DNA from: Actinomycetes bacterium
Lineage (GTDB): Bacteria; Actinomycetota; Acidimicrobiia; Acidimicrobiales; RAAP-2
Assembly (NCBI GenBank): GCA_021801615.1
Contig: JAJYXS010000145.1
Coordinates: 1-7,822 of the forward strand
DNA: 7,822 nucleotides
Direction: 5' to 3'
Shown here: positions 1 through 5,760 of the stretch, piece after piece
Numbering within the stretch: position 1 is the stretch's first letter
Layout of the letters: the number at the start of each line of letters is the position of its first letter
The notes under the pieces: model-generated
Told to the model about the DNA's origin: nothing
What the model saw: the letters and a program-made list of their open reading frames with translations, nothing else
The model's database searches: none
Made by a program: the position numbers and the translations under genes

Positions 1-1018
1 GGTGAGCGGGACGCAGGCACAAAAGGCCGGTTCCCGGCCGGGGACGCTCGTGCGCGATCGCGACGATCTCGGCCGCACCCAACCGCACGCGCACGCGTGT
101 CGCGGCGAACGTCTCGGGCAGCGCTTCGACCTCGAGGAGGTTCGTCACGCCGACGAAGCCGGCGGTGAAGCGCCTGCGCGGTCGCTCGTAGAGCTCGCGA
201 GGCGTGCCGACCTCGACCAGCTGGCCGTCGTGGAGGACTGCGACCCGGTCGGCGAGCTGCATGGCCTCCTCCTGGTCGTGGGTGACGTAGAGGATCGTCT
301 GGTCCGGCAGCCTCGCGTGGAGCGCTGCGAGCTCCTCGCGCATGCCGATCCGCAGCTGCGCGTCGAGCGCGGAGAGCGGCTCGTCCAAGAGCAGCACCTT
401 CGGCTCCACCGCCAGCGCGCGAGCGATCGCCACACGCTGCTGCTGGCCGCCGGACAGCTCGCGGGGCTGACGGCCCCCGTAGGCTCCCATGCCGACGAGG
501 GACAGCACCTCCGCGACGCGCTCGTTGGCACGGGCCCGCTTCCAGTGACGCGCCGTCAGCCCGAACCGAACGTTCTCCTCGACGGTCATGTGCGGGAACA
601 GTGCGTACTGCTGGAAGACCATGCCCACGTCCCTGCGGTAGGGGGGCAGCATCGCAACGTCCCGGTTGCCGATGAGCAGACGGCCGGAGGTGAGCTTCAC
701 GAAGCCTGCCACCGCCCGGAGCGCCGTCGTCTTGCCCGACCCGCTCGGACCCAGCATCGCGAAGAATTCTCCGGGCTCGACCCCGAGGCAGAAGTCCTCG
801 AGCACCACCGTGCGCTTGTACGCGACCTGCACCTGCTCGAAGGAGACGCCGGTTGCGTGATGGGCAGCGGCGCGGGCGCGGCCTCGGGAGCGCAGCGCGC
901 GCTCCGTGCGCCGCCCTGCCACAGGCGCGCCGACTACGCCGGCAGCGACGGCCGAGACCCCACCGGCGCCCGGTGGCACGGCGTCGGCCGTCTCGGCGAC
1001 GTGCGCCGAAGACGCCAC
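1..1018 (-). CDS. phnT: 2-aminoethylphosphonate-type ABC transporter ATP-binding protein PhnT (partial, runs off the left edge)
   Basis: This is the ATPase of an ABC importer, which hydrolyses ATP at the inner face of the membrane to drive uptake. Translated from GTG at 1018, it shows Walker A GPSGSGKTT (residues 90-98), the Q-loop in FQQYALFPHMT (135-145), signature LSGGQQQ (188-194), Walker B VLLLDEP (208-214) and the H-loop His247. A C-terminal TOBE-like region begins near GFVGVTNLLE (287-296). This layout is the PotA/FbpC/PhnT type. The AEP assignment rests on the PhnS gene directly upstream, whose stop is 2 bp away, so the two are co-transcribed. A Shine-Dalgarno GAAGGGG lies 7 nt before GTG 1018. 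A TTG at 1024 overlapping the phnS stop is an alternative start. About 57 Ala/Arg-rich residues precede the usual ABC start and are odd for this family; a start at GTG codon 33 is possible. The permease genes expected next are outside the window. Spermidine or iron specificity cannot be excluded from the ATPase alone. Confidence 0.85.
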   Translation of the reverse strand, partial: MASSAHVAETADAVPPGAGGVSAVAAGVVGAPVAGRRTERALRSRGRARAAAHHATGVSFEQVQVAYKRTVVLEDFCLGVEPGEFFAMLGPSGSGKTTALRAVAGFVKLTSGRLLIGNRDVAMLPPYRRDVGMVFQQYALFPHMTVEENVRFGLTARHWKRARANERVAEVLSLVGMGAYGGRQPRELSGGQQQRVAIARALAVEPKVLLLDEPLSALDAQLRIGMREELAALHARLPDQTILYVTHDQEEAMQLADRVAVLHDGQLVEVGTPRELYERPRRRFTAGFVGVTNLLEVEALPETFAATRVRVRLGAAEIVAIAHERPRPGTGLLCLRPAH

Positions 1019-1020
1019 CG

Positions 1021-2073
1021 TCAAGCCCCTTCGACCTGCGTGCTCCAGTCCTTGAGCAGCGAGGCCTGCTCCTTCACGACCTGCTTCCATGTCACGGGGA
1101 AGATCTTCACACCCTTCAGCAGGTTCTTCCACTCCGTGTACACCGCGGACTTCGGATGCACGTTCACGCGGCCCGGCAGTCCGAAGCACAGCGACGGGAT
1201 CTGGTCCTGTGCGCTTGTGGAGAACAGGAAGTTCAACAGCGCCTTGCCAGCCGCGGCGTTCGGCGCGTTCTTGACGAGCCCCGCGGCATACGGGTCCGAG
1301 AAGGTCTCTTTCTGGCCCTTTGTGTCCTCGGGGAACCAGACCTTGATGTTGTCTCCGTGATGGGCATCGGACAGGTCCATCTGGACGTCGCCGTTCGCGA
1401 CGAGGTCCTCGCCCTTGCTCACGAGCGCGTCCTGGGCGCCGGTGCCCGGCGGGTGGGCCGACACGTTGGCCTCGAGCTGCTTCAAGTACTTCAGCGCGTC
1501 ACTCAGCCCGTACTCCTGTTGGAGCACCCAGAGGACCGCGAAGCCGTCACCGGCGGTGGTCGGGTTCGAGTAGCTGATCTTGCCGGCGAACCTCTTTGTC
1601 AGAAGGTCCTTCCAGGTGGTGGGCGCCGGCTTCACGAGCGTCGGGTTGTAGATGAAGTTCTCGTAGTTGTTGATCAGCGCGTACCAGTACCCGTGGCCTG
1701 TCGTCGGCTGGGCTGTCCTCTCGTCCGCGAAATGGGTCGGGGCGAGGATGCCCTTCTCCGCCGCCTCCTCGATGAAGGGAGGAAGCGCCACGAGGACGTC
1801 GGCCTGCGGGTGCGCTTTCTCGAGAAGGGCCCGGCTGGTGAGCGCCCCGCTCCCTGTGTCCACGATGTTGACGTGGACATGGTACTTGCTCTCGAACTGC
1901 GCAAACTCCGCGTTGAACCAGGGTTCGGCGCCTGTCGCCTCGTAGATCGTCACGGACGACCCGAGACTGGACGTCGAAGCACCGCTCGGCGACCAGCCGA
2001 CCAATGATCCCGACGCCCCCAACAGGAGCGCTGCGACTCCTGCCAACTGCAGACGCAACCACCGACTTCGCAT
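1021..2073 (-). CDS. phnS: 2-aminoethylphosphonate ABC transporter substrate-binding protein PhnS
   Basis: This is an extracytoplasmic solute-binding protein of 350 residues that would capture 2-aminoethylphosphonate for the importer energised by the next gene. It has an N-terminal signal: basic start MRSRWLR, then a hydrophobic stretch at about residues 10-27. The mature part matches the PhnS family in order: VTIYEATG, the GSGALTSR loop (74-81), PQADVLVALPPF (89-100), then NYENFIYNPTLVKPAPTTW, a KISYSNPTTAGDG segment, VANGDVQMDLSDA, and a late LLNFLFS segment followed by GLPGRVNVHP. These agree with the Salmonella AEP-binding protein as I remember it; I could not align them. The ATG at 2073 is preceded by GAAGGGGGG with 7 nt spacing, which decides this start over an in-frame one at 2199. 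There is no lipobox cysteine, which is unusual for a monoderm binding protein. A PHO-box array 121 bp upstream suggests induction by phosphate starvation. Related iron(III) or polyamine binders are less likely given the PQADVLV and NYENFIYN motifs. Confidence 0.87.
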   Translation of the reverse strand: MRSRWLRLQLAGVAALLLGASGSLVGWSPSGASTSSLGSSVTIYEATGAEPWFNAEFAQFESKYHVHVNIVDTGSGALTSRALLEKAHPQADVLVALPPFIEEAAEKGILAPTHFADERTAQPTTGHGYWYALINNYENFIYNPTLVKPAPTTWKDLLTKRFAGKISYSNPTTAGDGFAVLWVLQQEYGLSDALKYLKQLEANVSAHPPGTGAQDALVSKGEDLVANGDVQMDLSDAHHGDNIKVWFPEDTKGQKETFSDPYAAGLVKNAPNAAAGKALLNFLFSTSAQDQIPSLCFGLPGRVNVHPKSAVYTEWKNLLKGVKIFPVTWKQVVKEQASLLKDWSTQVEGA

Positions 2074-2164
2074 GACATGGCCCCCCTTCGATCGGGCTCG
2101 TTCGCACTGCCTATTGTCAACCCGTGGCAACCTGGCGCGTGATGGCGATCGAGCCATGCCGACG

Positions 2165-2180
2165 ATAGCCCGCAGGCTAT
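2165..2180. promoter_or_regulatory. Short perfect hairpin in the phnS leader/promoter region
   Basis: ATAGCC, the loop CGCA, and GGCTAT form a perfect 6-bp inverted repeat with a tetraloop, between the PHO-box array and the phnS start. On the minus strand the sequence TAGCCT (2179-2174) fits the loose actinobacterial -10 pattern TAnnnT. It lies 14 nt downstream of the last PHO unit, about where a PhoP-activated promoter would have its -10 box. The element could therefore be a promoter, an operator for a second regulator, or a leader hairpin. A perfect TTGACA also occurs on the minus strand at 2120-2115, but nothing resembling a -10 follows it at 17 bp. Confidence 0.3.
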
Positions 2181-2193
2181 GGAGCCTCGCCGT

Positions 2194-2233
2194 GATCACC
2201 CTGGGTTCACTTGCACGTCACCGGCCGTTCACG
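2194..2233 (-). promoter_or_regulatory. PHO box: four direct repeats at 11-bp spacing, upstream of phnS
   Basis: On the plus strand four heptamers start at 2194, 2205, 2216 and 2227: GATCACC, GTTCACT, CGTCACC and GTTCACG, each exactly 11 bp after the last. Read along phnS they are GGTGAAC-like. Streptomyces PhoP binds PHO boxes built of 11-nt direct repeat units with a GTTCACC core, so the spacing and core both fit. The array ends 120 bp before the phnS ATG and follows the stop of the DUF47 gene by 59 bp, so it belongs to the phnS-phnT operon. A weak 5-bp GC hairpin (GGGCC, loop GCTCA, GGCCC; 2246-2260) lies between the two genes and has no T-run, so I do not call it a terminator. Confidence 0.75.
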
Positions 2234-2292
2234 GAGGCGGTCGCCGGGCCGCTCAGGCCCTCTCCGGCCGGTGCCCACGGACCCGAGGAGGC

Positions 2293-2958
2293 TCAGCGGC
2301 TCCGCTTGAGCGCGCCGTCGGCGAGCGCGTCGGCAGCCTCCCCGAGCCGAAGTCCCACGACGTCGAGCCGCCGGAGGAGCTCACGGTGCTTCAGGGTCTC
2401 GGCGTCGAGGGGAAGGTCGAACAGCGCCGCGACTTGCTGCTGGTAGAGGCGGCGAGTCCCGCCTGCCGCCTTGCGCGTGGCGAGCGTCGCCTCACGCGCG
2501 TTGCCGCGAGGCGCACGCAGCTCTGCAACCGCTGTGCGCATGGACTCGACGCCGTCAGCCAGCGCACGGATGAGCGGAGCCTCGAGCGCGAGGTCCTCAG
2601 GGTGGTACAGGTCCACCTCGCGCACGAAGTCGCGGAGGTTGTCGAGCACGTCGTCGATCGAGCGCGAGAGGCGGAAGAGGTCCTCGGGGTCGATCGGGGT
2701 GCTCAGCACCCTCCCGATGTGGCCGACCAGCTCGGCACGCGAGTCGTCACCGGCATGCTCGAGCTCGCGCATCTCGTCGCGTGCCTGCGCGGGCGACACC
2801 TCCCCGGCGGCAAGCCGCGAGACCAGCGTGACCCCGAGGGAGGTGGCATCGAGCTGGTCCACGAGCAGTGTGAGGAGCCGAGACGAGCTGCGCCCCGCCA
2901 GGTCCCTCGCGAAGCGGGCCACCCCCACGGCCAGCCGCTGGCGCCGGACGACGCTCAC
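2293..2958 (-). CDS. DUF47 / PhoU-like phosphate transport regulator
   Basis: This is a cytoplasmic all-helical protein of 221 residues in the DUF47 (PhoU-related) family, whose members sit beside PiT permeases and are thought to modulate them. Visible family features are the acidic/histidine patch ELEHAGDD (65-72) and the helix PEDLFRLSRSIDDVLD (91-106), which carries the conserved D..D metal-binding-type residues. Overall length is normal for DUF47. No membrane segment or signal is seen. The GTG start at 2958 has GGGAG 9 nt upstream and lies 16 bp after the stop of the permease gene, so the pair is one operon. A longer frame to 3111 would overlap the permease by over 130 bp and give an Arg/Trp-rich leader unlike the family, so I rejected it. 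Control is probably from the PHO box before pit. Whether it opens or shuts the permease cannot be told from sequence. Confidence 0.85.
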   Translation of the reverse strand: MSVVRRQRLAVGVARFARDLAGRSSSRLLTLLVDQLDATSLGVTLVSRLAAGEVSPAQARDEMRELEHAGDDSRAELVGHIGRVLSTPIDPEDLFRLSRSIDDVLDNLRDFVREVDLYHPEDLALEAPLIRALADGVESMRTAVAELRAPRGNAREATLATRKAAGGTRRLYQQQVAALFDLPLDAETLKHRELLRRLDVVGLRLGEAADALADGALKRSR

Positions 2959-2974
2959 CGCGCGAGGCTCCCGA

Positions 2975-3940
2975 TCACGACGCCAACCGCCACAGCGCGC
3001 TCGCCAGAGCAGCCAGTCCGACGCTCGCGGGCAGCGTGACCACCCATGCGCCGACCAGTCTTCCCACGACCGGCCAGCGCACACGGGAGCGGGACTCGCT
3101 GGCGCCCGCACCGACGAGCCCCCCGGCGAGGGACTGGCTCGCCGTCACCGGCACCCCCCCGAGGCCCGCTGCCATCACCAGCGCGAAGGTGCACAGCTCG
3201 GCGACGACCGCGTGCCTGAGGTGCACCGCGAGGATGCCCGTGCCGACCTTCGCGCTCACCTTGCGCAAGCCGAGCGCGACACCCAGCGCGAACAGCCCGG
3301 CGACGGAGAGCGCGAGCCACCAGGGGTCGCGAACCATGCCCGAAGACGTCGCTCCCGCGGTGAGCGCGAAGACGGCGAGCATCTTCTGGCCGCCGTTCGC
3401 CGAGTACGCGAGGCACTGCAGCGAGAACGCGCCGATGTGCAGGTGGCGCAACCGTGTGCTCACACGCCTGCCGCTCAGCGAGCGGCTGAGCCAGCGGGAC
3501 GCACCGTACGCGACCGCGGCCGCGACCAGTGGAGCGCACAGGCCGAAGGCGAGGATCGTGACCAGCACGCCGAGGCGGACCGGCAGGTCCGCGCCGATCC
3601 CGGCTCCCGTGACGGCGCCGATCAGCGACAGCGTCAGGCTCGTCGGCAGGCCTGCACGGGTGAGCGCGAACACGACGACCATCGACGCCGCCGCGGCCAC
3701 CAGGAGCGCGCGGTCGGCCTCCGGCCCCTGGAAGGGCACGAGCTGGTGCGCGAAGGTCGTCGCCACCCGGGTCCCGAACAGCGCCCAGGGCCCGACGACG
3801 ATCGCGGCGAGCAGAATGGCCAGGCTCCACACCGGTCGCAGCCCAGGGACGCGGACCCCGGCCGAGAGCATCGAGCTGCCGTCGTTGGCGCCGGCGACGA
3901 CCGCGAAGGCGGCCGCCACCACGATCAGCGCGTCCGCCAC
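2975..3940 (-). CDS. pit: PiT-family inorganic phosphate permease
   Basis: This is an integral membrane inorganic phosphate transporter (PiT, SLC20-like) of 321 residues with about ten hydrophobic segments and two related halves. The first-half signature is AGANDGSS (16-23) in the first membrane helix. The second-half counterpart is YSANGGQKML (179-188), where PiT proteins normally have a conserved Asp (ANDxQK type); here it is Gly183. Other typical parts are LPTSLTLSLIGAVTGAG (98-114) and VTASQSLAGGLVGAG (265-279). The GTG at 3940 has GGGGAG 8 nt upstream and puts the first helix at the N-terminus. An in-frame start at 3985 would add a charged leader and lacks such a site. The DUF47 gene follows after 16 bp. 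A six-unit PHO-box array lies 73 bp upstream. PiT plus DUF47 usually means low-affinity phosphate or metal-phosphate uptake, and the changed second motif leaves export or altered coupling open. Confidence 0.88.
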   Translation of the reverse strand: MADALIVVAAAFAVVAGANDGSSMLSAGVRVPGLRPVWSLAILLAAIVVGPWALFGTRVATTFAHQLVPFQGPEADRALLVAAAASMVVVFALTRAGLPTSLTLSLIGAVTGAGIGADLPVRLGVLVTILAFGLCAPLVAAAVAYGASRWLSRSLSGRRVSTRLRHLHIGAFSLQCLAYSANGGQKMLAVFALTAGATSSGMVRDPWWLALSVAGLFALGVALGLRKVSAKVGTGILAVHLRHAVVAELCTFALVMAAGLGGVPVTASQSLAGGLVGAGASESRSRVRWPVVGRLVGAWVVTLPASVGLAALASALWRLAS

Positions 3941-4013
3941 GTCGGCATCTCCCCGTCTTGGCCCGTGGGGGGGCACCCGGCGCACCCGGCGCTTCGTCTC
4001 CTCGCTCCCACGA

Positions 4014-4073
4014 GTTCACCATCCGGTCACCTGGTTTACCCCACGTTCACTTTCCGTTCACCTTACGTTCATC
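4014..4073 (-). promoter_or_regulatory. PHO box: six GTTCACC-like direct repeats upstream of pit
   Basis: Plus-strand heptamers start at 4014 (GTTCACC), 4025 (GGTCACC), 4034 (GTTTACC), 4045 (GTTCACT), 4056 (GTTCACC) and 4067 (GTTCATC). Spacings are 11, 9, 11, 11 and 11 bp, so there is one block of two and one block of four, set 9 bp apart. This is the layout of PhoP-bound PHO boxes in actinobacteria (11-nt direct repeats, GTTCACC core). The array fills the gap between the pbfA stop (4148) and the pit start (3940), in the same orientation as the array before phnS. No clear -10 box is visible between it and pit. Confidence 0.85.
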
Positions 4074-4147
4074 CTCTCGACGAGTCAACGCTCCTGCCCG
4101 GCGCTCGAGCTGGGCTGCGCTGCAGCAGGCGGACGGCCGGGCCAGGC

Positions 4148-5539
4148 TCAGCGGCGCGTGGTCTCGATCTCGGAGATCGCTTGGTCGAGGATCTCGAAGG
4201 CGCGCTCGAGCTCGTGCTCCTCGACGACGAGCGGCGGCGTCAAGGTCAAGACGTTCCCCATCGTCGTCTTGTAGCTGAGCCCGAGCTCGAGGCAGCGGTA
4301 GAGCACGGCGTCGGCCTCGTCGGTGGCACGCTCTTTGGACGCGCGGTCCCTGACGAGCTCGATCCCCATCAGGAGCCCCTTGTTCCGGACATGGCCGATC
4401 AGCCGATGGGCCGTCTTCAGCTCGGCGAGGCGCCGCCCGGCGAGCTCACCGAGCGCCGCGGCGCGTGCGACGAGACCGTCACGCTCGATGATCTCGATGG
4501 TCGTGAGCGCCGCGCACGCGAGCAGCGGGTTCTTCTCGTGCGTGTAATGGCCGATCGCGCGATCTGCGCCCGCGTCGAGCTCGGGCAGCGCGGTCACGGC
4601 GGCGATCGGCACGATACCGCCGCCGAGCGCCTTGCCCGTCACGACGACGTCCGGCACCACGCCGTAGTGCTCGCAGGAGTACATGCGGCCCGTCTTTCCC
4701 AGCGCGTTGGGCACCTCGTCGAAGACGAGGAGCGCCCCGTTGTCGTCACAGGCTTTGCGCACCTCCGCCCAGAACGGCTCGGGCGGGATGATCGGGACGG
4801 TACGGATCGGCTCTGCGACGACCGCGGCGACGTCGCCCTCACGCTCGAGCACCGAGCGAAGGTACGACGCGCACGCCAGGTGGCACACCTCGAGGCGCGG
4901 ACCACCGTCGAGGTCCGGGTGGCCGTAGGCGCAGCGGTAGCACTCAGGGGGCGCCACGTGCTCGGTGCCCGGCAGGAGCGGGCCCAGCGCGCCGCCTCGG
5001 AAGATCTCCTCACCGCCGACGCTCGAGGCGCCGAACCCGGCGCCATGGAAGGCGTCCCAGAACGACACCGTCTTGTAGCGGCCGGTCGCCAGGCGCGCGA
5101 GCTTCAGCGCGATCTCGACGGCATCGCTGCCGCTCGGGGCGAACAGCGAGCGCTGCAGGCGTCCGGGGGTGATCTCGGCGAGCTTCTCCGCGAGCTGGAC
5201 GGCCCAACGGTTCGTGTACCGCCGGGGCGAGAAGGTCAGCTCCCGGAGCTGGCGCTCCAAGGCGTCGACGAGGACCGGATGGGCATAGCCGATGTGATGG
5301 ACGCTGTTGCCGTGGAAGTCCATGTACCGGCGTCCGTCCACGTCCTCGAGGTAGATGCCCTGCGCCTTGGCAACCGCGTTGAGCACGGGCGTGGAAAGCG
5401 ACTGGCGCAAGAAGACACGAGCGTCGGCGTCGACGATCGCCCGACCTTCCCGTCCCAGGTGGCCGCTCTGCCACGCGACGCGAGCGCGCGAGGAATTGAT
5501 GTCTCCCTCGACCCTTCGACGCACGGGGACCGACGTCAC
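4148..5539 (-). CDS. pbfA: Class III PLP enzyme, probable (R)-1-hydroxy-2-aminoethylphosphonate ammonia-lyase PbfA
   Basis: This is a 463-residue fold-type I PLP enzyme of the class III aminotransferase family. PbfA members eliminate ammonia from (R)-1-hydroxy-2-aminoethylphosphonate, giving phosphonoacetaldehyde for phosphonatase. Visible: DFHGNSVHHIGYAHP (74-88), SPRRYTN (104-110), Asp274 in VFDEVPNALGKTG for the PLP ring, the Schiff-base Lys303 in TGKALGGG, GHYTHEKNP (330-338) and KTTMGNVLTLTPPL (424-437). The RRYTN, HYTHEKNP and MGNVLTLTPPL set is what I recall of the PbfA group rather than of 4-aminobutyrate or ornithine aminotransferases. A CYRC (200-203) with CHLAC (219-223) forms a possible metal- or structure-stabilising cysteine cluster. 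The GTG at 5539 has GAAGG 7 nt upstream. It stands alone between gaps of over 200 bp and no PHO box is seen before it. Nearby phnS/phnT support a phosphonate role. Other class III lyases or aminotransferases (for example ethanolamine-phosphate phospho-lyase like) remain possible. Confidence 0.8.
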   Translation of the reverse strand: MTSVPVRRRVEGDINSSRARVAWQSGHLGREGRAIVDADARVFLRQSLSTPVLNAVAKAQGIYLEDVDGRRYMDFHGNSVHHIGYAHPVLVDALERQLRELTFSPRRYTNRWAVQLAEKLAEITPGRLQRSLFAPSGSDAVEIALKLARLATGRYKTVSFWDAFHGAGFGASSVGGEEIFRGGALGPLLPGTEHVAPPECYRCAYGHPDLDGGPRLEVCHLACASYLRSVLEREGDVAAVVAEPIRTVPIIPPEPFWAEVRKACDDNGALLVFDEVPNALGKTGRMYSCEHYGVVPDVVVTGKALGGGIVPIAAVTALPELDAGADRAIGHYTHEKNPLLACAALTTIEIIERDGLVARAAALGELAGRRLAELKTAHRLIGHVRNKGLLMGIELVRDRASKERATDEADAVLYRCLELGLSYKTTMGNVLTLTPPLVVEEHELERAFEILDQAISEIETTRR

Positions 5540-5704
5540 CAGCTCACCTTCGGGCCGACGCTACACCGGTGCCGAAGAAGCGCACCCTGCCCGGGGCTCA
5601 CGATCTCGCGATGGCCGCGATAGACCTTCGTCACGCACAGGTCGGCGTGGGACCCTCGAGGCAGCTCGCCGGCACCAGGACGCGACTCGCGCACGACGAC
5701 GAGG

Positions 5705-5760
5705 CTTCTCAGCCGCTGCTTCTCAGCCGCTGCTTCTCAGCCGCTGCTTCTCAGCCGCCG
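5705..5760. repeat. 14-bp tandem repeat, four copies, over the oxidoreductase stop codon
   Basis: The unit CTTCTCAGCCGCTG begins at 5705, 5719, 5733 and 5747. Three copies are identical and the fourth differs at one base (CCG for CTG at the end). The last copy contains the stop codon (5753-5751) of the minus-strand molybdoenzyme gene, so the array forms the start of its 3' untranslated region. It lies about 165 bp upstream of the pbfA start. Fourteen is not a multiple of three, so this is not a peptide repeat. The near-perfect identity points to recent slippage-type expansion. Confidence 0.9.

Noticed and set aside
2..2007. Long plus-strand frames opposite phnT and phnS
   Set aside because: They are antisense shadows: the minus strand carries complete ABC motifs and the PhnS motif series.
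2097..2120. TTGACA (minus strand, 2120-2115) as the -35 box of a phnS promoter
   Set aside because: The hexamer is perfect, but the sequence 17 bp on is GCCCGA and no -10-like box lies at 16-19 bp.
2246..2260. GGGCC/GGCCC hairpin after the DUF47 gene as a terminator
   Set aside because: The stem is only 5 bp and no T-run follows; in GC-rich DNA this is expected often.
2471..5623. A plus-strand open frame of about 1050 codons
   Set aside because: It lies opposite four well-supported minus-strand genes, is Arg/Ala/Gly-rich without any domain, and results from the lack of stops in high-GC antisense frames.
5542..5635. GCTCACC, GCTCACG and CGTCACG upstream of pbfA as a third PHO box
   Set aside because: They start at 5542, 5596 and 5629. 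Only the last two differ by a multiple of 11, and the units between them do not match, so there is no direct-repeat array.
5705..5760. The 14-bp tandem repeats as a CRISPR array
   Set aside because: The units are head-to-tail without spacers and far too short for CRISPR repeats.
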